NCBI RefSeq assembly: GCF_000381365.1
Contig: NZ_KB905467.1
Location: forward strand, 427,604-491,603
Origin: Bacteroides salyersiae WAL 10018 = DSM 18765 = JCM 12988
Lineage (GTDB): Bacteria; Bacteroidota; Bacteroidia; Bacteroidales; Bacteroidaceae
Direction: 5' to 3'
DNA: 64,000 bases
The position numbers and the translations under genes are program-made. This document shows, one piece after another, positions 1 to 7,975 of this stretch (within the stretch, counting starts at the first letter, position 1; each line of letters starts with the position of its first letter). A model generated the notes under the pieces. That model had not been told where the DNA came from and searched no databases. It saw only the letters and a program-made list of their open reading frames with translations.

Positions 1-2087
1 AATACCTTTGTCGAAACGCCGGCAGAGAAGTTCTTCAAAGTTTCCCAAGTCAGATCTGAATTGCCTACTGTACCGATTACCCAACCACTCTGATTATTAT
101 AGTTGTATGAACCGCCGCCGGCCACCATACCCAAAGAGGCATAATTACCGATTTCAGAATTACCGGTGGTACCGTAGCTGATTTTCAGACGTAAGTCGTT
201 CAGCCATTCTACATCGTTGAGAAATGCTTCATTCTTGATGTTGTACATGGCACCGATAGAATAGAAAGAAGCCCACCGGTGGTCTTCGCTAAAACGTGAA
301 GAACCGTCCCGACGATATGAAGCGTCCAGATAGTATTTCTCGTCATAGTTATATTCTCCTCGGAAGAAGAAAGAATTGAATACATACTCGGAACGTGCTC
401 CGTTCACTTTGGCTGTTGCCGAAGAAACTGCGGATAATTGAGTTAAGCGACTATCCTCGATTCCTTTACCGGATGCTGAAAAACCGTCTGAGTTGTGCAT
501 GATGGATTCTTGACCGGCCAGTAACGTCATAAAGTGTTTTCCTTTGAAAGTGTGTTTATATTCGGCCGTATTGGTGAAAGTCCAGTTACTTCCCCTCTGG
601 AATTGTTCGGCCACGTCTCCGTTAAACTCATTATCTTCCCAAGGGTAATTTACACCTCTATATTTATATATATAGCCTTCAAAAGCTTGTGCTCCTTTTA
701 AAGTAAGTCCTTTAAACGGGGTGATTTCAATAAAGGTATTCAAGTTGCCCATGATGCGCTCATTCTTTATGGATGAGTTTTGGAAAATCTTCATCGGGTT
801 GGTGTATCCTGTTCCGGGCAATAGCAGTAAATCCTCACCACGTGACCACGTACCGTCTTCGTTTTCTATAATCTCGTATGGGAAGTCGATAGGTCTGCCT
901 GTACGGGCCAGTATCAACGGAGAGTTTACCCAAGCACCTTCATTATTATCTCTGACTCCCAGAGTCGTGGCATAATCCTGATAAGAGATAGCTGAATTAA
1001 CTCCGAATTTCAACCAGTTGTTTAGTTTGGTATTTAGATTGACTCTGAAATTTTCGCGGGTTACTCCCGATTGATAAGAGGTTCCTTCCTGGTCGAAATG
1101 CCCTGCACTGATGTAATAGTTTGTAGAGCCGGAAGCACCACTGATATTGGCATCTACGGAATAAGTAGGGGTATTGTCTCTCAATACATAATCGGCCCAA
1201 TCCATACTTAAGCCATATTTCTCTATTCTGGCTTTATCAGCCATGAATTGAGGATTGGTGGCTAATGAAGGATCACACATCAATTTGAATTGAATGAACT
1301 CTTGTGCGTTCATCATATCTTTTTTGAAGTCGGGTAATTGTGAAATACCATATTGCCCGCGAATGGTAATGTTGGCTTTTTCACTGGTCTTTCCTTTTTT
1401 AGTTGTAATGTAAACAACTCCATTTGCTGCACGTGCACCGTAAATGGAGGTGGAAGATGCATCTTTCAGTACGGTTACATTTTCTATATCATTAGGGTTT
1501 AGTGATGTAAATACATCACTCGATACAGGTGCGCCATCTAATATATATAAAGGTGAAGTTCCTGCATTTAAAGAGGTATATCCACGGACACGCATGGAAG
1601 AAGATGCCGTAGGCTCACCGGAGGAGGTAAACACTTGCATACCGGCTACTTGTCCTTGAAGTGCATCGGCAAAATTCATTGTCGGCTTGGCTTCTAACGC
1701 TTTATTGCTGACCGTAGAAACAGAACCGACTACGGAGCCGAGCTTTTTGCCTGTGCCGTAACCCACAATCACAACTTCATCGACTAATTGTGAGTCCGAC
1801 TTCATGATAACTTTCATGTTGGGTTTGATTTCTCCTTCATAAGTAGCCATGCCAATAAATGAAATCCGTATTTTTTTTGCGGAAACGGGGATGTCTGATA
1901 AGACAAAATTTCCATTGGCATCGGTGATAGTACCGATACTGGTACCCACAAGTAAAACAGAGGCACCAACAACAGGTAAATCGTCCTCTTCTGAAATGAC
2001 CACACCTGTTACTTTGGATGTCTGTGCCGTTACTACATTTATGCTCGTTAGCAAGCATGCTATTAGCAACATAAATTTTCTAATCAT
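1..2087 (-). CDS. SusC-like TonB-dependent outer-membrane receptor (partial, 3' end off window)
   Basis: Translating the minus strand from the ATG at 2085-2087 gives an open frame to the window edge, about 695 of the roughly 1000 residues usual for SusC proteins. It starts with a signal peptide (MIRKFMLLIACLLTS, cleaved near VVTAQ). A carboxypeptidase-regulatory-like domain follows (GASVLLVGTSIGTITDANG), then a TonB-box-like stretch (DEVVIVGYG), a plug domain (GQVAGMQVF, LYILDGAPV, IYGARAANGVVYITTKKG) and the start of the beta-barrel, including the SusC-typical YYLDASYRRDGSSRF. SusC proteins import glycan fragments through the outer membrane with a SusD lipoprotein; the SusD partner would lie to the left, outside the window. 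A good Bacteroides promoter lies 48 bp upstream. The substrate cannot be told from this part. Confidence 0.93.
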   Translation of the reverse strand, partial: MIRKFMLLIACLLTSINVVTAQTSKVTGVVISEEDDLPVVGASVLLVGTSIGTITDANGNFVLSDIPVSAKKIRISFIGMATYEGEIKPNMKVIMKSDSQLVDEVVIVGYGTGKKLGSVVGSVSTVSNKALEAKPTMNFADALQGQVAGMQVFTSSGEPTASSSMRVRGYTSLNAGTSPLYILDGAPVSSDVFTSLNPNDIENVTVLKDASSTSIYGARAANGVVYITTKKGKTSEKANITIRGQYGISQLPDFKKDMMNAQEFIQFKLMCDPSLATNPQFMADKARIEKYGLSMDWADYVLRDNTPTYSVDANISGASGSTNYYISAGHFDQEGTSYQSGVTRENFRVNLNTKLNNWLKFGVNSAISYQDYATTLGVRDNNEGAWVNSPLILARTGRPIDFPYEIIENEDGTWSRGEDLLLLPGTGYTNPMKIFQNSSIKNERIMGNLNTFIEITPFKGLTLKGAQAFEGYIYKYRGVNYPWEDNEFNGDVAEQFQRGSNWTFTNTAEYKHTFKGKHFMTLLAGQESIMHNSDGFSASGKGIEDSRLTQLSAVSSATAKVNGARSEYVFNSFFFRGEYNYDEKYYLDASYRRDGSSRFSEDHRWASFYSIGAMYNIKNEAFLNDVEWLNDLRLKISYGTTGNSEIGNYASLGMVAGGGSYNYNNQSGWVIGTVGNSDLTWETLKNFSAGVSTKV

Positions 2088-2134
2088 AAGTTTTCTTAAG
2101 GTTTAATTTTGTATTGTACACGATTGAATGCATG

Positions 2135-2164
2135 CAAATATATAAATAAATATGAGATTATCAA
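2135..2164 (-). promoter_or_regulatory. Bacteroides-type promoter of the left SusC gene
   Basis: On the minus strand TTG (2162-2164) is followed after 19 bases by TATATTTG (2135-2142), matching the Bacteroides primary sigma-factor consensus TTG/TAnnTTTG. Transcription should start near 2126, giving a leader of about 40 bases. Confidence 0.7.
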
Positions 2165-2906
2165 TTTAAATACGAGACAAATGTGATAATAATATCAAAT
2201 TGTTACTAATATTGGTTCTCTTTGTGACTTATAATCATTAGATGCTGTCTTTTTTTTATATTAATAGCTGTTTTATGACGATGTAATGAATATTTTATAG
2301 CAGTTGATGGGGTATCTTATTTTCTCTTAAATTTCAATTTTAATGAGTGATATAACAGGGTATTTTTCTATTGAATCTACATTCTGTTTTTTATTTATTT
2401 ATATTTACATGTCACCTTTTCATTGAATTCTCTTGGTTTTATATAGGTGTTGTGTCTTCTGAATTAATGTATCATTTCTCGTAGAGAAACATGTCATTGC
2501 TCGTAGAGGAGTGAGGGGTTTCTCTACGAGTTTCGACTTATTTCTCGTAGAGGAAAAATAGTAAATTGTAACTGATTGGTAATTAGGGGTTTATTGGCTT
2601 AATTCCCTGTTGTGTATTTTTGATAAGGAAAATGCTTTTTCCCTTTCCGTCTTTTTTTTTTCGTTGCTCTGAAATTGTTACAGATTTGTGTGGACTTCGG
2701 AGATGCTTATGGTTGTTTTTAGGAATAGTTAGGTCGGGGGAAGGTGATGAATTAGTTGTACTATGGTATACATGGTAATAATTATCAGTTATTCGTCGAA
2801 ATTGTATATTTATACATTTTCTCGTAGACTAAGAAAATGAGGCTAAATGTACTGTATTTATTTATTTGTTAAATAACAATGAGTCAGAATGATGGAATAT
2901 AAAAAG
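2165..2906. other. AT-rich intergenic region with a cluster of CTCGTAGAGAAA repeats
   Basis: No convincing gene is seen between the left SusC promoter and the end of rlmH. The stretch is very AT-rich. It holds five copies of a short motif described separately, four of them within 2475-2553 and one at 2817-2828. Confidence 0.6.
2475..2553. repeat. Cluster of four CTCGTAGAGAAA-type short repeats in mixed orientation
   Basis: Copies lie at 2475-2489 (TTTCTCGTAGAGAAA, itself nearly palindromic), 2500-2509 (CTCGTAGAGG), 2519-2530 (inverted, TTTCTCTACGAG) and 2541-2553 (TTTCTCGTAGAGG). A further copy is at 2817-2828. Copies 1 and 3 are exact 13-base reverse complements and could pair. The same motif is clustered again at 23269-23349. 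Confidence 0.75.
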
Positions 2907-3380
2907 TTATTCATGATGGTAGGGACCGCCATTTAAAATCGTCATTGCTCTATATATTTGTTCTACAAAAATGAGCCGTATCATTTGATGGGAGAAAGTC
3001 ATCTTCGACATCGAAATTTTTTCGTGTGCTACATCATATACTTTTTGTGAGAACCCATAAGGACCTCCGATGACGAACACCAACCGCTTATTGACCGTGT
3101 TCATTTTGCGTTTCATCCACTCCGCAAATTCCAGAGAACGCATTTCCTTTCCATGTTCATCGAGTAATACGATGACATCTCCCGGTTGGAAGGCTTTGCA
3201 AATGAGTTCCCCTTCCTTTTCCTTTTGTAGTTCCATCGAAATGTTTTTGGTGTTTTTAAGTTCGGGGATTACTTCCATATCAAAAGTAATGAAGCGTTTC
3301 GTGCGCTGAATATAATCGTTGATGGCGGTGATATAATGTTGTTCTACGGTTCGTCCTACGACGAGCAAAGTCGTTTTCAT
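2907..3380 (-). CDS. rlmH: 23S rRNA (pseudouridine1915-N3)-methyltransferase RlmH
   Basis: This SPOUT-class methyltransferase uses S-adenosylmethionine to methylate pseudouridine 1915 in helix 69 of 23S rRNA. From the ATG at 3378-3380 the product is 157 residues, the usual RlmH length. An upstream in-frame ATG at 3407 would add nine non-conserved residues and is rejected. The SAM-binding trefoil knot at the C-terminus is visible: VFVIGGPYGFS, then SMSKMTFSHQMIRLIFVEQIYRA and the terminal GGPYHHE. The catalytic C-terminal Tyr-His lie in PYHHE. The gene is divergent from the DUF4783-nadC pair. Confidence 0.95.
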   Translation of the reverse strand: MKTTLLVVGRTVEQHYITAINDYIQRTKRFITFDMEVIPELKNTKNISMELQKEKEGELICKAFQPGDVIVLLDEHGKEMRSLEFAEWMKRKMNTVNKRLVFVIGGPYGFSQKVYDVAHEKISMSKMTFSHQMIRLIFVEQIYRAMTILNGGPYHHE

Positions 3381-3423
3381 GTTGATACAGTTCTGATTAT
3401 CGCACAAAAATAGCTGTTTTTTA

Positions 3424-3452
3424 TTGTTTTCTGCAATAAATGCTTACCTTTG
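3424..3452 (+). promoter_or_regulatory. Bacteroides-type promoter of the DUF4783-nadC operon
   Basis: TTG at 3424-3426, 18 bases, then TACCTTTG at 3445-3452. The predicted start near 3460 lies about 48 bases before the ATG at 3508. Confidence 0.7.
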
Positions 3453-3507
3453 CGTATCATTAGGTATCAGATTTTGCTGAAAACTGATGTCTGAAAAGCT
3501 TGTGGTT

Positions 3508-3900
3508 ATGAAAAAACGGGTACTTTTATGGATTGCCGGATTGATGTTTTCCGTATCTACGCTTTTGGCACAGGATGTGCCGGTGGGTGTAGTTCTGGCA
3601 TTTAAGAAAGGAAGCTCTCAAGAGCTGAATAAATTCTTGGGTGATAAGGTTGATCTCATCATTCAGAACCGCTCTACCAACACTGACAAGCAGGCTGCTG
3701 AAAGTACAATGAATACTTTTTTTGCCGACAATAAAGTTAGTGGCTTCAATGTAAACCATCAGGGGAAGCGTGACGAATCGAGTTTTGTTATAGGTACCTT
3801 GACTACTGCTAATGGAAACTTTCGGGTGAATTGTTTCTTCAAAAGAGTTCAGAACAAATATTTAATTCATCAAATAAGAATTGACAAAACCAATGAATAA
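3508..3900 (+). CDS. DUF4783-like small periplasmic protein
   Basis: A 130-residue exported protein. From the ATG at 3508 it has a clear signal peptide (MKKRVLLWIAGLMFSVSTLLAQ). The mature part is a compact alpha+beta domain with FKKGSSQELNKFLGDKVDL near its start and LIHQIRIDKTNE at its end. I recognise it as the Bacteroidetes family DUF4783, which adopts an NTF2-like fold; no function is established. Its last eight bases overlap the start of nadC, so the two are almost certainly co-translated. The link to NAD synthesis may be only positional. An upstream ATG at 3487 would spoil the signal peptide. Confidence 0.85.
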   Translation: MKKRVLLWIAGLMFSVSTLLAQDVPVGVVLAFKKGSSQELNKFLGDKVDLIIQNRSTNTDKQAAESTMNTFFADNKVSGFNVNHQGKRDESSFVIGTLTTANGNFRVNCFFKRVQNKYLIHQIRIDKTNE

Positions 3901-4741
3901 AGAAAAAGAATTGATAGACAAGTTGATCGATCTTGCCTTTGCAGAAGATATAGGTGACGGCGATCATACTACTCTCTCATGTATCCCCGCCACTGCAATG
4001 GGGAAATCCAAATTGTTGATTAAAGAAGCCGGTGTATTGGCCGGAGTTGAAGTAGCGAAAGAAATTTTCAATCGCTTTGACCCTACAATGAAAGTAGAAG
4101 TTTTTATCAATGACGGTACGGAAGTGAAACCGGGTGATATAGTGATGGTGGTAGAAGGCAAAGTGCAATCGTTGTTGCAGACGGAACGTTTGATGCTGAA
4201 TGTGATGCAACGTATGAGCGGTATCGCTACAATGACCCGTAAGTATGCTCAGAAACTGGTGGGTACTCATACTCATGTGCTCGACACCCGTAAGACTACG
4301 CCGGGAATGCGCATTCTGGAAAAGATGGCAGTCAAGATCGGCGGTGGTGTGAATCACCGTATCGGACTTTTTGATATGATCCTTCTGAAAGATAATCATG
4401 TGGATTTTGCCGGTGGCATTGATAAGGCCATTACTCGTGCCAAGGAATATTGCAAGGAAAAAGGCAAAGATCTGAAAATAGAAATTGAGGTCCGTAATTT
4501 TGATGAATTGCAGCAAGTACTCGATTTGGGCGGGGTAGATCGCATTATGTTCGATAACTTCACACCGGAGATGACAAAGAAGGCGGTTGATATGGTAGCT
4601 GGAAAATATGAAACCGAATCTTCCGGTGGTATCACTTTCGACACGCTGCGTGATTATGCAGAATGTGGAGTCGATTTTATTTCCGTAGGAGCTTTGACGC
4701 ATTCAGTGAAAGGTCTGGATATGAGTTTTAAAGCCTGCTGA
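3893..4741 (+). CDS. nadC: Nicotinate-nucleotide pyrophosphorylase (carboxylating), NadC
   Basis: NadC converts quinolinate and phosphoribosyl pyrophosphate to nicotinate mononucleotide, CO2 and pyrophosphate in de novo NAD synthesis. The product of 282 residues is the usual size. Family marks are visible in order: AFAEDIGDGDHTT near the N-terminus, ERLMLNVMQRMSGIAT, the active-site strand HVLDTRKTTPGMR, GGGVNHRIGLFDMILLKDNH, EIEVRNFDE, DRIMFDNFTPE and SSGGITFDTLRDYAECGVDFIS. The ATG at 3893 overlaps the stop of the DUF4783 gene; an upstream TTG at 3881 is rejected. A terminator follows. Confidence 0.97.
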   Translation: MNKEKELIDKLIDLAFAEDIGDGDHTTLSCIPATAMGKSKLLIKEAGVLAGVEVAKEIFNRFDPTMKVEVFINDGTEVKPGDIVMVVEGKVQSLLQTERLMLNVMQRMSGIATMTRKYAQKLVGTHTHVLDTRKTTPGMRILEKMAVKIGGGVNHRIGLFDMILLKDNHVDFAGGIDKAITRAKEYCKEKGKDLKIEIEVRNFDELQQVLDLGGVDRIMFDNFTPEMTKKAVDMVAGKYETESSGGITFDTLRDYAECGVDFISVGALTHSVKGLDMSFKAC

Positions 4742-4766
4742 TAGGGCTTGCTATATTATTAACTGA

Positions 4767-4815
4767 ACTTCCATAGGCTTGCAAACAATCTTGTCTGCCT
4801 GATGGAAGTTTTTTT
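4767..4815 (+). terminator. Rho-independent terminator after nadC
   Basis: ACTTCCATAGGC pairs with GCCTGATGGAAGT, with one bulged G and a loop of about 18 bases, and is followed by a run of seven to eight T. Confidence 0.75.
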
Positions 4816-4926
4816 ATGGGTAGTCTGTTTTTAACTTCTTTTAGATATTCTTTTTGCAGCATTCTTTCGAATGTTGCGTCTAACTAACAAACGACGCAGA
4901 GAGGCGTCTGTAAAAAAGCACTGACA

Positions 4927-5472
4927 TTGGAAAACGAGATAGAACTGATAAAGGGCTGCCGGGCAGGAAAGGATTCCGCCCGAAAGGAACTTTATACCCT
5001 CTATTCCAACAAGATGCTGGCGGTTTGTTATCGCTATACAGGCGATGTGGATGCGGCTTATGATGTATTGCATGATGGTTTTATTAAAATTTTTACTCAT
5101 TTTTCGTTTCGTGGAGAGTCGTCGTTAGGCACATGGATAACAAGGGTGATGGTGACTCAGGCACTTGACTATCTCCGACGGCAAAAGCGTATCACTCAAG
5201 TGATAGTGCATGAGGAACAGATTCCGGATATACCGGATATAACAGAAAATGGGAGCGATATATCTGAAGAACAACTGATGGCTTTCGTTGCTGATTTGCC
5301 AGATGGTTGTCGAACCGTATTCAACCTTTATGTGTTTGAAGAGAAGTCGCATAAGGAAATAGCCGAAATTCTTCATATCAAAGAACATTCGTCTACTTCA
5401 CAACTTCACAGAGCCAAATATTTGTTAGCAAAAAGAATTAAAGAATATAGAAACCATGAAGAGAGAAAATGA
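4927..5472 (+). CDS. ECF-type RNA polymerase sigma factor
   Basis: A 181-residue sigma-70 family protein of the extracytoplasmic-function type. Region 2 covers about residues 20-90 (YTLYSNKMLAVCYRYTGDVDAAYDVLHDGF, then LGTWITRVMVTQALDYLRRQ). Region 4 covers about 120-175 (LMAFVADLPDGCRTVFNLYVFEEKSHKEIAEIL, a helix-turn-helix). No ATG lies close upstream in frame; the best start is the TTG at 4927, so the exact start is uncertain. The stop lies inside the next gene, whose product looks like a membrane-bound anti-sigma partner. A short inverted repeat (GACGC, 6 bases, GCGTC) lies just upstream around 4892-4908. Confidence 0.9.
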   Translation: MENEIELIKGCRAGKDSARKELYTLYSNKMLAVCYRYTGDVDAAYDVLHDGFIKIFTHFSFRGESSLGTWITRVMVTQALDYLRRQKRITQVIVHEEQIPDIPDITENGSDISEEQLMAFVADLPDGCRTVFNLYVFEEKSHKEIAEILHIKEHSSTSQLHRAKYLLAKRIKEYRNHEERK

Positions 5473-6508
5473 TGAAATAACCGACTTGTTCCGTTCTCGT
5501 CTCGGTCATGCTGAAATGACGGTGAGGGAGGGCTTCTGGGAAGAACTGAACGAGGATGTGGCTGCTTGCTGCCAGCAACGGCGCCGGGTATTGTTCTTCC
5601 GGGTGGTTGCCGCCGCTTCCGTATTGCTCGTATTGGCAGCATCATCAGCGGCTTTTTGGTTTTTCTCACCCAAAGAGGAGATGGAGGAAGCATTTACACA
5701 GCTTGCTGTGTCGGGAGTGGGAACGTTGGATGGCGATAGGGCGAATCAATCATTTTCACCCTCCCGGACCGAACCTGTATTACACAAACCCACACCGGGT
5801 AAAATGGCTGTATTGTCCCATGCTGATGAAGAGGATGACGATTCGGTATCTGTGACATTATCCGTGTCATTCAGTTTTTCGGCTACGGCTACCAATAACG
5901 GCTATGTAAGAGATAGAAATGCGGGGGATAATATCTGGAAGACAAGTTCGGGAAACGATGATATAGCTCCGGTTGCGGTAGAAAAAGAACCGGATATGGC
6001 TTCTGTTGTATCTAAAGTGGAAAAGAAACGTACTTGGGCTGTAAAAACCACTGTCGGTACGGCGCTTCCGGCAGAAAAACGGAAATATAAGATGCCTGTT
6101 ATGGCAGGAGTAACAATCGAAAAAAGATTGGGTGAATATTTGGGCATAGAGACCGGATTGGCGTATTCAAATCTCCGTGCCAATGGTCAGGGGCTTCACT
6201 ATCTGGGTATTCCGGTTAAAATGAATGTGTATTTGGCCGATCTGAAGAAATTTGATTTATACGCTTCTATAGGGGCGGTTGCTGATAAGTGTATAGCCGG
6301 TGCACCCAGTAATAATTTCAAAAACGAACCGGTACAATTGGCTGTGACGGCCGGAGTGGGAGTAAGTTATAAAGTAAATGACCGGATTGCGCTTTTTGCA
6401 GAGCCGGGAGTATCACATCATTTTGATACGGATTCGAGAATTGAAACGATACGTACCAAACGCCCCACTAATTTTAACCTTTTATGCGGACTTCGCATGA
6501 CTTATTAA
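5456..6508 (+). CDS. Membrane-anchored protein with anti-sigma-like N-terminus and outer-membrane beta-barrel-like C-terminus
   Basis: A 350-residue protein whose ATG lies 17 bases inside the sigma-factor gene. Residues 1-45 are charged and probably cytoplasmic. Residues about 46-70 form one membrane helix (FFRVVAAASVLLVLAASSAAFWFF). A low-complexity linker follows to about 190. Residues about 205-350 resemble an OMP_b-brl/OmpA-like barrel with alternating strands (AGVTIEKRLGEYLGIETGLAYS, GIPVKMNVYL, VAVTAGVGVSY-like, NFNLLCGLRMTY). Tight coupling to an ECF sigma factor suggests that it holds the sigma factor at the membrane. The barrel-like part would face the periplasm, an odd arrangement. 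The anti-sigma role is inferred only from position and topology. Confidence 0.75.
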   Translation: MKRENDEITDLFRSRLGHAEMTVREGFWEELNEDVAACCQQRRRVLFFRVVAAASVLLVLAASSAAFWFFSPKEEMEEAFTQLAVSGVGTLDGDRANQSFSPSRTEPVLHKPTPGKMAVLSHADEEDDDSVSVTLSVSFSFSATATNNGYVRDRNAGDNIWKTSSGNDDIAPVAVEKEPDMASVVSKVEKKRTWAVKTTVGTALPAEKRKYKMPVMAGVTIEKRLGEYLGIETGLAYSNLRANGQGLHYLGIPVKMNVYLADLKKFDLYASIGAVADKCIAGAPSNNFKNEPVQLAVTAGVGVSYKVNDRIALFAEPGVSHHFDTDSRIETIRTKRPTNFNLLCGLRMTY

Positions 6509-6527
6509 CCATATAATAATGTGTGTT

Positions 6528-7049
6528 ATGAAAAAAACATGGATGATGCTGTTTGCTGTTTTGATGGCGCTTATGCTTACGGGATGTGGTAAAGAGACCT
6601 TGGACTATAATAATCCGGATGTCGACCTTTTTGTGAAACAACTGAAATCCGGAACTTACAATACTAAAAATGAAAAAGGAATTGTTGAAGTTCCTCATTT
6701 TACGGAAGAGGATATTCCCGAATTACTTGCTTATGCGGAGGATTTGAGTGTGATACCTGCATTTCCTTCCGTGTACAATAGTAACAGTGGCAAGATACGT
6801 TTGGGCGAGTGTATTTTGTGGACTGTAGAAAGTATTCGTCTTGGAATTCCGGCTTCTATGGGATGTCATATGGTCGAAGTGAATGCTGAGAACTATGAAG
6901 CTATTTACTTCTTGTCCGATGAAGAAATTCTGGATGCGGCTGCCCGTTATCGTCGTTGGTGGGAAACCAGAAAGTATCCCCGGACGGCTTGGACGATTGA
7001 TCCCTGTTATGATGAACCGCTTTGCGGAAGTGGTTATCGCTGGTGGTAG
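6528..7049 (+). CDS. DUF4943-like lipoprotein
   Basis: A 173-residue protein starting at the ATG at 6528, with a lipoprotein signal peptide (MKKTWMMLFAVLMALMLTGC, lipobox LTGC). The mature protein is small and rich in aromatic residues (RRWWETRKYPRTAW, ending GSGYRWW). I recognise it as the Bacteroidetes family DUF4943, without known function. It lies 19 bases after the anti-sigma-like gene on the same strand, so it may belong to that operon and be a target of the sigma factor, but no promoter was identified. Confidence 0.75.
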   Translation: MKKTWMMLFAVLMALMLTGCGKETLDYNNPDVDLFVKQLKSGTYNTKNEKGIVEVPHFTEEDIPELLAYAEDLSVIPAFPSVYNSNSGKIRLGECILWTVESIRLGIPASMGCHMVEVNAENYEAIYFLSDEEILDAAARYRRWWETRKYPRTAWTIDPCYDEPLCGSGYRWW

Positions 7050-7064
7050 TCTAAACAACTGAAC

Positions 7065-7127
7065 ATGGCTAAACGTTTTATTATATTGCTGCTGATTTTG
7101 TCAGTGGCCGGGGAGTTGTATACTTAA
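7065..7127 (+). pseudogene. Possible remnant: signal peptide only (20 codons)
   Basis: An ATG at 7065 opens a 20-residue reading frame, MAKRFIILLLILSVAGELYT, which looks like a complete signal peptide and then stops at TAA. Reading past the stop gives WTRMTEH and another stop after a few codons. The pattern (signal peptide, then a Trp-Thr start of the mature part) resembles the next gene, whose mature part starts QEWTKKD. It may be a decayed copy or chance; no conservation data are available. Confidence 0.3.
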
Positions 7128-7194
7128 TGGACAAGGATGACGGAACATACATTAATGATGCTTTGATCCTATAAATGATAAATGAAATTTGAGA

Positions 7195-7881
7195 ATGACG
7201 AAGTGCTTTATATTGTTTTTATTGATCTGTTTGTCTGTTCCTGTGGTTTATTCTCAGGAATGGACGAAGAAGGATTCGTTAAATCTCAGTCGTGTATTAA
7301 AAGAGGAGGGCGAGATAAAACTAAATCCGGAGGCTGTGAAACAGATTGATTTCGGTTCGGATATAATGGGAACTCCGTTGATGTCGACGGAGAAGAACTG
7401 GATGCTGCCGGACGAATCTCTTCCTTCTGCCTTACCCAATACCTTACCGTTGGAAAAAAGACAGATGCTTTCTCTGCATCCCTATAAGGCGAATACTCCT
7501 TACGACTGGGATCCGGTTTATCAGAAAAAGATACAAGTAGGTAAGGATACTTGGAGAGGAGACCCTTTTTATCGGATCAAGACATTCAGAGGGTATACCA
7601 ATACATCGAAGGCGCCGTTGAGGGTTATGGTGATAACGCAGCCTTCCCTGACCGAGATTGAAGCTATAAAGTTGCAGTATAAGCCGTTATTCGGACAGTC
7701 GAATGGCTCGATGGCAGGTGTGGCTATCGGCGGTTTTAATTTCATGTATGTTTTTACAAAGGATTTTTGGGATAAAAAGGGACGTGAACGCCGTGCCCGC
7801 ACCTTAGAAGTGTTGAAAACCTACGGTGATTCGACTACCGTCCTTGTTCCGAAGCCTGTATTACAATTCATTACCCATTGA
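7195..7881 (+). CDS. Exported protein of unknown function (DUF4858-like)
   Basis: A 228-residue protein, start ATG at 7195 (a TTG six bases earlier is less likely). It has a signal peptide (MTKCFILFLLICLSVPVVYSQ). The mature protein has no enzyme motif that I recognise. Notable stretches are ALPNTLPLEKRQMLSLHPYK, TPYDWDPVYQKK and a C-terminal part with GGFNFMYVFTKDFWDKKGRERRARTLEVLKTYG. I believe it matches a Bacteroides-restricted family (DUF4858), but the assignment is tentative. It follows the two small exported genes on the same strand. Confidence 0.7.
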   Translation: MTKCFILFLLICLSVPVVYSQEWTKKDSLNLSRVLKEEGEIKLNPEAVKQIDFGSDIMGTPLMSTEKNWMLPDESLPSALPNTLPLEKRQMLSLHPYKANTPYDWDPVYQKKIQVGKDTWRGDPFYRIKTFRGYTNTSKAPLRVMVITQPSLTEIEAIKLQYKPLFGQSNGSMAGVAIGGFNFMYVFTKDFWDKKGRERRARTLEVLKTYGDSTTVLVPKPVLQFITH

Positions 7882-7975
7882 ACTATCTAAAAGGTGAATT
7901 TGTTAAATTAGTAAAATGGAAGGCTTCTCCATACAAAGATGGGGAGAGGAAAATAAATTTAAATAGATTCGATTT

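Noticed and set aside
2475..2553. CRISPR array
   Set aside because: Units are short, face both ways and have irregular spacers of only about 10-15 bases; no cas genes are present.
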